A stretch of DNA of 64,000 bases from Mermis nigrescens (taxonomy: Eukaryota > Nematoda > Enoplea > Mermithida > Mermithidae): positions 15,751,877-15,815,876 of the forward strand of contig JAVLUZ010000157.1 in the NCBI GenBank assembly GCA_036768485.1, written 5' to 3'. The notes under the pieces were generated by a model, which ran no database searches, had not been told where the DNA came from, and saw only the letters and a program-made list of their open reading frames with translations. How positions within the stretch are numbered: position 1 is the first letter of the stretch; each line of letters starts with the position of its first letter. Position numbers and translations under genes: made by a program. Of this stretch, positions 27,001 to 39,300 are shown piece by piece.

Positions 27001-30000
27001 CACTTTTCGCTAAAATCGATCAATTTCTGTATTTTTTACTGTTGAAAGCGATATACTGCAGTCAAAATGGACTAAAAATGCTTTAAACACGCGATATTAC
27101 CACGAAAAAACGTTTCATAGATTATTTTGACCAGTTTGGTCGTTTAAACAGCAAACAAATCATGAGCATTAAATTTACTATCTCGGATACCTGGGATTTT
27201 ACCTCTCCCTGCCGACCCTGATCATGTGCATTGTGTATTTATGCAGCTTATTACAGAAAGTATTTTTAAAGTGACCAAAAACAGCATTTTTTGTTTACTA
27301 CACGAAAACGCTTTCTCTTTCAGCAAAAGCATTAAAATTTCCGGGAAATTTCGATATTGAAAGTTGCTTGGTAAAAGATAATACGATGCAAAGCGACGAG
27401 AAAAGAAAGTGACTCTGTGTCAAAAATCTAACTTAAATTGACTGTGTCAAAAATCTAACAAACACTTAAACAACACATATACATTTTATTTTAAGTATAT
27501 ATGAGGCTGAAATTCTGGGTTAAATCAGCAGCATTCGCCGAGAGTCAACAGTTATTTTGATTGGTAAAAGCCCTTACAGATATTAGCAGCATATGAATCA
27601 GGACATAATATACCTACGTAAAATTACTAAAATTAAAAAACACAAATGACACATACAATACAAGCTTAAGAAAAATACAACAAAACATACCCAGATCCTT
27701 TGAATGCTAGATCCTTGCCTGCGACAAAAAATTTTATTGACTAGTCAGATAAGAAATATCGACATTAAGTGCAGATGCTCACTCTGTGTGTCATTCATAC
27801 TTGCAAGCAGCGTGGTTAAATTTGTCGCCAGTACATCCTAAAATTGTCAAAACATATATACAAGCGCCCAGCCTGGCACAATTAAAACATTCAAAAAATG
27901 AGAGGATCCAATTTATTTCTCGGAAGGAGATGTTTAGCAAATCATATAATGTTTAATGAAAATTTGGCAAAGAACGGTCTTTTTTAAACAAATGGCGCCT
28001 AATTTTAATTAATAGCAAGATGAGCACATTTTCCAGGTCGAGTTGCGACGGAGCTAAAAAACGATTAAGTGTCATTTCGTTGAAACTGCTGAATATTTGA
28101 GTAGGTAATTAAGTATATATGTAATTCCATGACGCAAAAACGTTCAAGATCGTTATTAAAATGAAAAATTATATTTTGTGATGCTCAAGCTCACGACGTA
28201 AGTGAAAGTTTGCTTAAATAATTTAACTTTAACGATAAAAAGCATTTCTATAATCAATTGCGAATAATTACGCTTTTTTTACAATTTGCGCTAAATTTTT
28301 CAAGCACCTAGCGTGCTTATATTTAACTCGCTTCAGAATAAGTGAGCATAATCTACCAACATGGCATTGATACTTGTACGAGACAAAGCATACATGTAAC
28401 AGAAAGTTTGTGGGATCCCCATTCAAGGATTGTACGTCCATCCACCCCTCCCCAAAGTCAGAAAATTCCTGACCTCTCAAATTTCTAGAAAAAATGCGTT
28501 TTTAGCCATTTTTACGCGTTTTTTGCCGTTTCTAACAAAAAATTAGAGGTCATTCACCCCCACCCAAAATTTCGAGCCGTTACATGTACGAGACAAAGAT
28601 TTTCAGACTAATCATAGATTTTTACGCTTTCTTTGTATAAGTTATGTACAAAGGCTTTTTGGTGAGCAAAAACACATTGATATTTCTAGATTTTTAAAAG
28701 TATTCTCTACGAAATTTTGAAAATCTTAGGCGCTTTAAACCAAATTATTTAGATGAACATTATTTGCGCAAGCTCAACACTGCGGATCTACAATTTCGCG
28801 TGAAATTCCCGCTAAAAACGTACAAAAAATATTGCCAAACTCAATGAATAAATAAATTCAGAAAGAAGTAAGCTGTACCAGCAAGAAAACTTCGTGCAAA
28901 TTACAGTAGCACATACAATAAACATAAAGCCGCTCAAAACTCATACAAGTAATACTATTTAAAGTGCACATTACTTAGTGTACAGATGTTCAACACCACT
29001 GCGGAAATACTACAAAGAGGCACTTATGTGCATATCATATTTCAAGATATTCACACGATTGACCTCAAGGACTATGTACATGTACCTAAAGACTGGAAGT
29101 CTGCTATAAAAAATATCATGGAATGTAAAGAAATACAGCCTAATTTCAAATGAGATTATGTTGTAGCCAATTATATACATTTATAAGCGGATAAAAAACA
29201 ATAATCTGAAATTAACACGTGTGACAAAATAGGCAGAAGTGAACGTAAGACAAGACACGTATGTAGTATGTAGGCTCAACTTAGTTTATTAGTGAAGATG
29301 AATAAAACATTAGTTTTACAAAACAAGCAGAAAAGCCCAAGTATCCGTATCAAAACTGACTCTAGATCATTAATAAGCATAACAGATTTTTAAAAAGCAT
29401 ACGTTTTGAATTTCCAATAGTTTATTCTTTGCTTCCACGCGCTTAACTCGCTCGAATAAACTAACATTATAGGTCTGCATAGCGGCGATTCTATCCGAAG
29501 ACCTGGCCAATTCTCCTCTCATTTTGTCTAATTCAGCCGTTAATTTTTCGATGCGAGAATCAGCCTGCATCGACTTATCGGTGAGTCGTTCATTGTCAGT
29601 TGTTAGCTTCTCAATTTTTAGATGACTGTCACTTAGCTTGCCTTTGCATTGCTTCGCTGCATCTTCAAGCCGAGTTCTGAGACCTAATAAATACGATTAC
29701 ATGTATTACTTCGCTTTAATTTATCCACCGTTTTTATGCTCTGCAAGTTTTAACGATTTCCAGGATGTTAAGAAACTTTGATAATTGAGATTGCATCCTC
29801 GCCGCAGAATTACAATAAGAATCGGTCAATATTGTTGACATAGGTGCATGAGGTCAATATCGGCAGGGGGAAATCTCAGAAATCTAAAAAAGTAAGTCCA
29901 ACTATCACGAATTTTGTTGTTGTTTAAAGGACCAAAAAGGGCAAAATAGCCTATAAAACGTCATTTCGTGGTAATTTCGCATTTTCAAAGCATTTTTATT

Positions 30001-31610
30001 CCATTTTGACTGCATTATATCACTTTCAACATTAAAAATACAGAAGTTGATCAAGTTTGGCGCTTTCTGGATAAAAAAGTACATAAAAGTACTAATCCGG
30101 CGCGAAGTGTCAGAAACTTTTGGCATTTTTACTGCTTTTGACCGCAAAAATGATGCAAAAAAACGTATCGTCAGCTCAAAACGCCGAACAGAATCTGTCT
30201 GGCTGACCCTTCAGCGGGGGATAATACCCCCTCACCCTATGACTATGTATGACAGCCGAGAGCATTTACATTTGTAAGGAAGAAAGTTTAAATCTTTCGA
30301 ACTAAAGGATTTAAAACTGGATATCAAAAAAACCAGCTTATGCCAGGAAGACGAAGGGCCAAAAAGCTAGTTTAGGGCGATGGTGCGACCAACTAGAAAG
30401 ACAGCAAAGAGCCGGGTGAGAAATCCTAAACTATCATTGCAAACTTCGGTCTGAAGTTCATTTAATGAATCGCCGCTTTAACAAAAGAACTGCTTGCCTT
30501 CAATAATTATTATGCGGCGCCCATCAACGACACCTGGTAAAATGAAATAATTGTGTACGAAAGCTGTCGACTGCAGAATGGAATTTTAAAAATTAAATTA
30601 ATATTGTTATTACCAATGAATCTATTCAATAATTGATCTTATTAAGCATTCTCGGTACTAGTTTCTATGACTTATCTGCGAGGAGCAATTCCCTCACTTT
30701 CAGCTGACATACTGTCATGCACGCGTGACTACGATGGTCCCATTTCGCTCTACCAAAAGGCAATAATTAAGTGCGATGCAGAGCCTGTGAAATTTTATTC
30801 CTATGTTATCGATAGAACAAGTTAATGGAGCATGATTGAGGAAATACAACAGCAGAATGAACGATTTCCATATGCACGATACAATGATAGAAGCATAAGC
30901 TAAATGCGGACTTATTAATGAAAAAATTAGCTGAAATTCACTCTGCATCATTTCAATACCTACGCTCATAACTTTAAACATCCAACAGGAGGTTGGGGAA
31001 TCCCCCACGCAAAACCGGTCGTTCCCATCTCGCAAAAATTGTAAAATTTTCGACCCCCACCCAATTTTTGGCGAAAGCTTGCGTTTCTGGTCATTTCTAT
31101 GTAGGTGTTTTTTGTCATTTTTAATTAAAAATTGGAATCATTTCCTCCCATCCCATCCCTCCTAAAATGCTCGGAGACCCCCCGCCCTTAATTTCCAGCC
31201 GTTCCGTGTATGCCTATGCTAACTATTCCGAGAATAAATAAGCTACACTCCTCAAAAATTTGACATTTTAAGTAATAAGTAGATAATGAGATAAAATTCG
31301 TATTCTTAGTTATAAAGATCTCCCAAGTCATGCTACAAATGCGAAAACAAATGCAATAATGCAGTGAAATACAGTAATATGGTAGAACAAATCGTAAAAG
31401 ATTACCAAGCACGCTTTCTTCACAGTCGGTCTTTTTTCCACTTAATGCTGCAATTTCATCTTCTAAATCGCTACGAACAGACGAGCTTGTGTACAGATTG
31501 TATGTTAACAAAAACACCAATAATGTTATAACAAGCAGAATGAATATCGAAATTCTTCCACTATGCGACGGTCTGAGAAATCCTCGCTTTGAATTAGAAC
31601 CAGGCGACAT
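21037..31610 (-). CDS. GOLM1/GOLM2 (CASC4)-like Golgi type II membrane protein, 6 coding exons
   Basis: Exons in coding order are 31610-31406, 29683-29403, 27837-27783, 27718-27691 (28 bp), 22266-22064 and 21521-21037. Phases agree and give 418 residues. Residues 1-20 are a short basic cytoplasmic tail (MSPGSNSKRGFLRPSHSGR). About 21-43 form one membrane segment (ISIFILLVITLLVFLLTYNLY). A long coiled coil follows (LRTRLEDAAKQCKGKL; IEKLTAELDKMRGEL). The rest is polar and acidic, ending DNDNDF. This architecture matches the GOLM family of Golgi cargo and glycan-processing organisers; sequence identity is low, so the family call is inference. Exon 5 may end at 22064, inside a MITE, or at 22130 (CCG/GTAATT). 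Both are phase 1. The 28-bp exon is supported by phase and by both splice sites. Confidence 0.75.
21709..22094 (+). mobile_element. MITE family B copy touching an exon of the Golgi gene
   Basis: Starts CAATACATGCTCTTGAGGGG and ends CTGTGCATGTCC, flanked by GAAGATAT (21701-21708) and GATGATAT (22095-22102). In the gene's direction it begins directly after the readable coding sequence of exon 5, and offers a GAG/GTGAAG splice donor at 22064/22063. Confidence 0.8.
23880..24150 (-). repeat. Minisatellite array, reverse arm (about 22-bp units)
   Basis: About eleven units close to GGTTGCTGGGGTCTAAAAATC. They are the reverse complement of the units in the array at 24590-25410. It lies in the large intron of the Golgi gene. 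Confidence 0.85.
24157..24587 (+). repeat. Family D repeat between two inverted minisatellite arrays
   Basis: Full-length family D copy, from TTTGTATTCGGCAAAGATT to GGACCTTGTACAAAAAAATA. The arrays on its two sides run in opposite orientation, so the whole 23.9-25.4 kb block is a large interrupted inverted repeat with this copy as its spacer. Confidence 0.75.
24590..25410 (+). repeat. Minisatellite array, forward arm (about 21-24-bp units)
   Basis: About 35 degenerate units near GATTTTTAGACCCCAGCAACC, with recurring variants such as TTTGGAGCCCACCAACTGA. At 25,400 it closes with the reverse motif AATCGGTTGTTGGG. It lies in the large intron of the Golgi gene. Confidence 0.85.
25625..26405 (+). 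repeat. Direct repeats of about 123 bp
   Basis: The block TTGTTATTGATG...AGGCCGCGCTGAATTTTGAC plus TTGCGTTTCAGAAAGGTAAAATTTC recurs at about 25,625, 26,139, 26,265 and, in part, 26,380. The first and second copies are separated by unrelated DNA rich in CAACCAACCAA. Intronic. Confidence 0.65.
26820..27230 (+). repeat. Dispersed repeat family E copy
   Basis: Contains GGGTCAGCCAGACAGGTAATGTCCGGCGA, ATATACTGCAGTCAAAATGGACTAAAAATGC and ends near TACCTCTCCCTGCCGACCCTGATC. The same blocks occur at 29860-30245 and 38470-38885 (reverse), 39740-40100 and 41930-42015. No coding potential. Intronic. Confidence 0.65.
28389..28590 (+). mobile_element. MITE family C copy (best defined)
   Basis: Ends are CATACATGTAACAG and GAGCCGTTACATGTACG. 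It is flanked by exact AGACAAAG repeats (28381-28388 and 28591-28598). The interior has the GCCATTTTTACGCG...AAAATTAGAGGTCATTC block. It lies in intron 2 of the Golgi gene (27838-29402). Confidence 0.85.
29860..30245 (-). repeat. Family E repeat, reverse copy
   Basis: Reverse orientation: ends with GTCTGGCTGACCCTTCAGCG and carries GCATTTTTATTCCATTTTGACTGCATTATATC. Intronic in the Golgi gene. Confidence 0.6.
30979..31212 (+). mobile_element. MITE family C copy, degraded
   Basis: CATCCAACAGGAGGTTGGGG to CAGCCGTTCCGTGTATG, with the family interior but no clear flanking duplication. It lies in the first intron of the Golgi gene. Confidence 0.6.
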
Positions 31611-33374
31611 TTTATAAAGGTAAGTGATTCTGGGCTATATGCTAAGTAGCCTGCTAATTAAAACACATACTATTAGAATATAAACAAAGCAGGGAAACAA
31701 TGTTACAAAAATTATCCACACTTCAAAGGAGTGTAATTAAAAACGAATTAAATCCTATTAAAACATTGTAGACGAGTCAAAGACGACAGTCCATGTGAGA
31801 AAATATGACGTGAGAGAATTTTTTATTGCTGAGAAAACAGACATTAATACATTATTGAATCGTTAAACAGGATACTTAGGTACATAAAATATAATAGTTG
31901 ACAAATAATATATGCATCCAGCAGTAACACATGTGAGTCAAGAAAATGACGATTTTTACGCTCACCTAAGTTACTTATTGTTACATAATCTAGTAAGTTT
32001 AAATAATGCTTAAGGGGGATAAAGTGGAAAAAATAAAAATATCTCCTTTTCTGTTAGTTTTCTTTACTCGTATTTCTTACGACAGACAAAATACATTATT
32101 CACATAAAGAAAAATTTTTGAGTTGAGCGCAATTTTTTGGACCCACTCACCCTGTATAACAGCATGAATAACGTATAGGTACCAACCAACCTATTTTGCA
32201 AGCTGTTGAACAAAGTTGAAACGCATAGACAAACGCGAGTACAGGCGTTTACACATGCATATAATTTCAAACCTCAAGAGCACAATGACTTTATAGTGTA
32301 AGCAATCCTTGCTATGATATTTTTCGATGACGATTTCATACATAGAAAAACGCTTCTGAAGTAATTATAAAATGCAAATCGAGCAAAGGAAAACTTTGAC
32401 CTTCGTAAACTGAAAACTCTGCTGCTCGAAAAATAAGTATTTGTACTTAAAATTATATTGTCCAACGTCGTCTAACGCTTTGTCATGGTTCGAGCGATAG
32501 GTTTGGTCCCTAAAACGGTCGAAGGAGGTATGCCTTTCAAAAATCCTGGCAGGGGATGCCTCCCAAATTACCGGTGCGCATGTGTGCTGACCTTGTTTCA
32601 TTAAAGTAAGAGGCTGTCTACGGTAAATCAGGACCAATGGATTGACGTCTCAAACATCTTCATTTAGTGAAAGACTATTTAATTAACCTTAATATCTCCA
32701 AAATCTCCAACAAGCAGCTGATTATGTTTAAGTTTGGCGGAGTAACAGTAAATGATAAAAATAAGGTAATTCTAGAACTCAACGATTTGCCCTTTAATTG
32801 TACGAGTATAACTAAACGTATGAAAAGCAGGTTCCATTTAATAAACTAACATTGTTGCACTTAAATTTCTATGCTTAATTCAAAATAACTTCTTTGACGA
32901 TAGGAATAAACACAGATACGACTAGAGAACTAAGAAGAAAGGCGTTGAAATAAACGAAGAACTGTTCATAAAGAAAAATTATATTGGTAGTAAGTACCTA
33001 CATATAACGACAGTAATTAGCATGACTGACATAACTACGAGGTGAATGACCAGTCAATAAACCGCGAATTTAATGTAGCGCGCATACATGTAACAGGTGC
33101 GATGGGGGATCCACCCCAATCAAAATTAGTTGTCCCCTTCCATCCCCACTGAAGCCATAAAGTCTTTGGACCCAATCTATTTTTGGAACAAAATGAATTT
33201 TTTGGCCATTTTTACGTGTTTTTTGGCCGTTTTTGGCCAAAAATAGGAAGTCATTCCCCCCATAAAAATGGCCGCGGAGGAATACCCCACCCAAATTTTC
33301 GAGCCGTTATATCTATGGTAGTACCAAAGAGTATTAACTGCATTAGTTATATGCGAATCAGTACAGTTAGATGA
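31611..33374. other. Intergenic between the Golgi gene and TMPPE
   Basis: This should contain the promoter of the Golgi gene. No TATA box, tRNA or supported ORF found. The family C element at 33083-33317 is the only recognisable item. Confidence 0.4.
33083..33317 (+). mobile_element. MITE family C copy
   Basis: CATACATGTAACAGG to GAGCCGTTATATCTATG, 58 bp downstream of the TMPPE stop codon, so it may lie in the 3' UTR. The flanking duplication is not clear (GTAGCGCG and GTAGTACC). Confidence 0.6.
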
Positions 33375-36300
33375 CTAACGATCAACAGAGGCTTTATTTC
33401 TCAACGTTATTAACGTAATTTGCGCAAAACCAGGCATCTTCATCGGCGCTCCCCAGAAAAAAGTACCTAAAAGTAAAAATACTTTTAGGTAAAAAAAGGT
33501 GAGAAGTACAAAAAGTATATAGGCACCCGATGTGACGTATATTTGCGTGCGACCATTTGAATGCTTGTAAAGACCGTAAAAGTACGGCGTTGTGAGGTAC
33601 ATGATTGGAGCTAACACGTACATTTGACCGGCATGTACGTGACCTAGAAAAATAAGCGAAAAGAAATGTGAAAATAACGAAGTTTCTAAATATTTGAATT
33701 AAGTGATTTCCTAAAAAATCAACTGATATGATTAGGGGCTTTATCTGCAGGATAAAAAAGAAAAAAAACATCTAAAAATTTATACGCGAACGGTTTCATT
33801 TCAAATCGTCAATAAACACGTCACAGGAGAATGATTTTCCGTCGGGAAACGCACGAAGCCTTTTCATGAAAGTGCTCCAATGAAACTGTCTTCAAACAAC
33901 ACTATAAAAGTAACTTAAGTTGATTCAAGTTGATTAGTGTTATTTTACTTTGTTCACTTTTTTATTTGTTTTGCTTTTACTTTACTTTTAACTTTTACTT
34001 TGATTCACTTTATTCCGATTGCATGTGTATGCTTATATGTGGGTATCTAAATCTTAATATCGTTCTAACCTACATAGAGCATTAAAAGTCAAGTAATTAA
34101 TTACTGAAATGTTAAAAACGTAAGATGAACTTCGCAAAGAGATCGCATACAGTGAATTTGATATTTGAAGAGGAAAAAGAATAGCGTAAACTTAAAAGAA
34201 AGCAATCAGAATAGACGGTTCTTCTTGAAAAGACTTTCCTAATTTACTTCCTAATTTACTAAATCTGGAATACTCTGGCCCAAAGTATTGTTGATTGTAA
34301 ATCTTTCAAACGGTTTAAGGGTTTGATTTCTAAACTTTGCTTAGATGAGTTTCTAAAGGGGCGTACGTGGGCGCGATCCGCCTGTACGTCTCAGCCAATA
34401 CTATGCAATGCTGATAAACTTTCTTTCGTTCTTTCGACATTATCTTTTATTATATCCTTTTTCATGTAATTTATATAGCATTTTCCACGGCAGTAATTGG
34501 CTAATAAATATTATTATTATATGTACATGATATGCAAATTTTTCGAATCACATCAATCTGGAATACCTATTTTAAATATCTCATATTTTATTCGCATTGT
34601 TCACAAAGAAAGCTTAGATAAGTCGTACCAGACAGAATTAAATCGATACTATGATCAGTTTCTCCAGCAAACTTAGCAGCTTTAGGATTGTGGGCGATCA
34701 GAATTTTTGCAGAACCAGCATCACAGCTATTAAAGGCTTTATTAACATCCAAACCGTGTCCTTCTAATCTAAAATACATTATTTTAAGTTTACGACGGTT
34801 AAAAAATCGGAAATAGCACTATAGTCAGAATTTGTACATTCACGCCTCGTGGATTACCAACCAATATCAATGGGATGAAAGCTAAAAGACAGGATACAAT
34901 CGATTTAAACTTAAAAGTTTAAGTGAAATCAGGGAAAATCAAGGACAAAAAATACAGCTTAACGTTAAGAGAAACAAGATTTAAGATGAATAATCAACAT
35001 TATACAGAATTCAATATTATCAACAGTTAATAATCTTAAATTCAATATATTTTAGATAATAGCGAAGCGAGATTGATTGAAAACAAACACCGCTTTTGCA
35101 ACATAAGAAAATGAAGTTATAAGAACGTGAGATTCGACAATGAATCGATAAAATTTTTACAAGACTTAGATTAGAAATTTCCTTTTTATCGATTGAGCAG
35201 CTAAGAAAAGGCCTAATCTTTTCATTAAAAATTAAAGGAAAGCCACCTTCTTGTTTTAATATCTTTTTTTATTCATATTTTATTCTATTAGAAGAAAATT
35301 TAATTATGTAAACTGTCTGCAAATCATTTTTTAAGTCAAATTACGACATTCAAAATGTTGCGTCAAAAGAGCCTTCAATTGACAATAAATTTGACGAGCC
35401 GCTTTCACAGAAAAAAATGCAAACTGTATTTCTACTATGACGTGATTTTGCTAGAACAATCAGAGAAACATTCAGAAGAATGCAATTTGCATATGTGGTT
35501 GCGAACATCATCAACTTTACTGGCCCTTCGCGTATCCTTCAACGTGTTATTCAAGAAGTAAAAAATATAAAAATAATTAAACAGTCTATTAGCGTATCAG
35601 TGCACTCTGAAGAAATCAAAATTAACTCGTCATATTTTAGTCTCTATTCATTAAAAACGTTAGAAATAAAACCATCAGTCAAGCGTTTTCTGACTAATCT
35701 AAATTAAGTATGAATTTTAAATACGCGCGAACAAATGAATATTAACGATATACAATCGGATACTACATAATTACATGGCAGTAAAATTCAAATGAGTCGC
35801 AATGCGTAAGACAAATTATAATTTCCATTCATTTAGGATAAATAGGTGTAATGCTCACCTTTAACTGAATCAGCAAAAACGCCTTTTGAGGGAATCGTGT
35901 ACGCAGAGCAGTTTACAAATCATTGTAATTGTTATAATTATTACAATTATTACAATTACAACTATTATAATAATAGGTAGTTATTACAATTATGACTATT
36001 AAAAATTATTATATTATTATAAATTATTATATTTATTATAAACAATTCATACACAGAAGTTTCATAAGTTTCATGCTATAAATAGCACAAGACTTACTGT
36101 ATGTAAGTAGAAAAAATGTCATCGACACCAGCTAAACAAATGTACGAGATCGCTTGTCCATCGTAAAACTTCGTATTACTGTTATGCAGCACTTTAATAT
36201 TCAACTCCGATTCGAAATAATTAAGCCAATCGTCAACCTGAGCGCAGTATATGTACATAAATCAATGTACGTACAAAAATATAAGAGACAAACTATCATA

Positions 36301-39300
36301 TCAACATAAATCCGAAACTCGACCTTCGTACAAATATATTGGCCGCAACGTGTGAAGTTTTCGGCGCTTCGCGCCACCTACTCCTTTTTGACGAGATTCT
36401 GTTCAATGTACGCAAATTTTTTTCTAATTTTTTTGAAAATTTTATATCTTTTTACTAGGGATGTCCCAAGCTTCGGCCCCGGGCCGGGGCAAGGCTTGCC
36501 CCGGTCGAGGCTAAAATGTTTGCAATTATTGCAAAACTCTAAGATTCTCTTTCAAAATCAAGCTTAGGTCAATATAAAAACGTTGACTATGCCAGTTGAA
36601 ATGGCCCGGACATCAGATATTTCGGCTTCTAAACACACGCCTATTATTCACTAATTAATATCGACTCACTTGGCCATAATAGTATTCGTGGTTACCTACA
36701 AACAAAAATAAACCGTTATAAAATATCGCAGTAACGGATAATATCGATAATAGATACCGGTAGAAAAATAAACGCCTCTTTTCGACATTAAATGCTTCAA
36801 GGGCAACACGTTTTTGTAAATGTCTTTATCGCTGCCATCAACTAAATCTCCAGCTATGACTATTACGTCTAAAACGATATAATACGTGCAATTGTGAGTA
36901 TAAAAGCGAAGCATAACAAATGGCAAGCTTGATTTCAAATCATTTTTTCCTCATTAATTTTATATCATTCTTCAAAAAACCTATGAATAACGCAGAAATA
37001 TATGAAAAAATTCGTGAGATCGAGATCTGTTTTGTCCTGATTAAGTTCCGCACTTCAAATCGGCAACAATTTGAATGTCCAATGCTCTGAAATATCAAAT
37101 CAGTCAACAATGTAGGGAAGAGTTGCACTACGTCCCCTTAGCCGACAAATTTTTCTAAACTTAATTAAATTTAGCAGTAATTTTTGAGCATTTAATCTTA
37201 ATGAATACTTTAAAATATGCACAATGCAAACATAGGAGTTGTTTCTCACTCAAATAGTAAATCGTACGCAAACTGAATTTATTCGTAAAAATTCGTGAAT
37301 CGACATTAATCACTTTCAAAACTTTACTTCAAGCAGATAATAAAACTCGCTTATCTTTGCCTATTTGTTAAGAACCATACACGATCTTCAGAAGGTTTGA
37401 GAGGGTTCACCACCCAGAAAATTTTCCTTCCTAGCACTCGCGATTTTTTAAGTACCCTAAAATTTCCTAAAAATTCGTAGAAAAGGTGCGTTTGTAAGCG
37501 CTTTCAACTATCTATGTATATTTGCACAAAAGCGCCAAATTTTGGCGCTTAGCGCCATATACTCTTGTTTTGACTAGGAATACATTGTTCAATCTGTTTG
37601 ACTTATTAAATTTTTTCGGAATTTTTTTGTTTTTATGCTCTATAAAGATAGAGCATCGTCAGAAACGCCGAAAAACGATCTTTTTGACGCGTATCCACCA
37701 TTTTTGGGTCCAAAAAAGGCACATTAAAACTTCACTCCCTTCCAGAATTCTCACGCTAAGCGTGTCTGCTAACAACATTTAAGTTTTAAAATTTTCAGAA
37801 TAACTTCTATGTATTTCCTGCCTACTGTTATATATGACCTTTCGGCAAATATAACGCTTACCGGCTTTCAAATCGTTTGTTATGTTAACCACACGCCGTA
37901 AAGCTGACTGACCAACGGTGGGACCTACATGCAGGTCAGAGAGCAAAACGATTTTAAAATTTTGAAAATTTTGCGGTAATGCGGGTAATGTTATTTCAAC
38001 GTTTTCAACCGTTAACGAATTGGCTCCATATGATAGAATGCAAGAAAAGAAAGCTGTCAAAGCTAAAGCTATCCACGTCTGTGGACGCGCCTCGGTCAAA
38101 ATGGACTTTAAGCCTAGAACAAAGCTCATAGAGCACATTATAATAGAGGCAAGCACAGTAAAAAGGTACCTATACTACAGAAAACAGCTTATTCTATAAG
38201 CTTGGCAAATATGATGAACATATGCACATACGAGATGCACAAGGACAGGGTCGACCATAGGTGAGCGGCACCAAAATTCTGAGGGTGCAAAATTTTTCAA
38301 AGGTCGAAAAATGGCCTTAAAAATGATGGTATGGCGAAAAACACCATTTTTCAACGTTTCTCACCGAGCACTATCCATTGGCATCGAAAAAATTGCGAAA
38401 AAACGAAAAAATTTTCAAAAATTGAATTCTGGGGGGCATTTTGGTATGGGGTCGACACGGGGAGAGGGGGAAATTCCATAAATCGAAACCAGTAAATTTA
38501 GTGTTCACGATTTTTTTTATTATTTACATAAATGACGGAAATGGTCATAATAGCCTACAAAACGCTTTTTAGTGATAATACCACCTTTGAAAGGCATTTT
38601 TAGTCCATTTTGACTGCACTATATCGCTTTTAACACTAAAAATATAGAACTAGATCAATTAAGCGAGAAATTTTGAATTTTTAGATCATTTTGACGCAAT
38701 TTCAGGCGTTTTTTGATTGAAAAATACTTAAAAATAACAAATCCGATTCGCGTGCAGGAAAATTTTTGACATTAGTAGTGTTTTTGTCCTCAAAAATGAT
38801 ACAAAAAAAGTTCCGCCAGCTCAAAACCACCAGACAGTACCCATCTGACTAATCCTTCAGGGGTAATACCCCTCAACCATCTTACGTATAAATTTGCTGA
38901 TGGATAATATAATAACTTTTATTGAATGAATTTTATTCATTGCTTATTTTCATATTTTATTATTTTTGCATTTATGTATACATATATTTGCTAGTGATGA
39001 AATAAAATACATTTGTACATTTAGGAAGTAGGTATTGTAAATCAGTCAGTCTAATGTTCAATTAGAAAACGTTTATTTATAAAATAAAATACACCTACAA
39101 GAATATTTCAGACATGGCTTCAGCAATTCATCGCCTCTTTTAGAAGCTCGTAGCAAACGGACAAGAAAATTCAGCAAACTGAATCCGAATAAGAAAATCA
39201 CAAGGTGGGTCCAAACGCCGAATAAGAACAGACAGAAATAAGGTAAAAATGTGGGATCAGGGCTACGGAACAAATAGAATGTAAAATGGGACCAATGTGA

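Noticed and set aside
35355..35707. Two overlapping plus-strand frames inside a TMPPE intron
   Set aside because: No recognisable family, no splice support, AT-driven composition.
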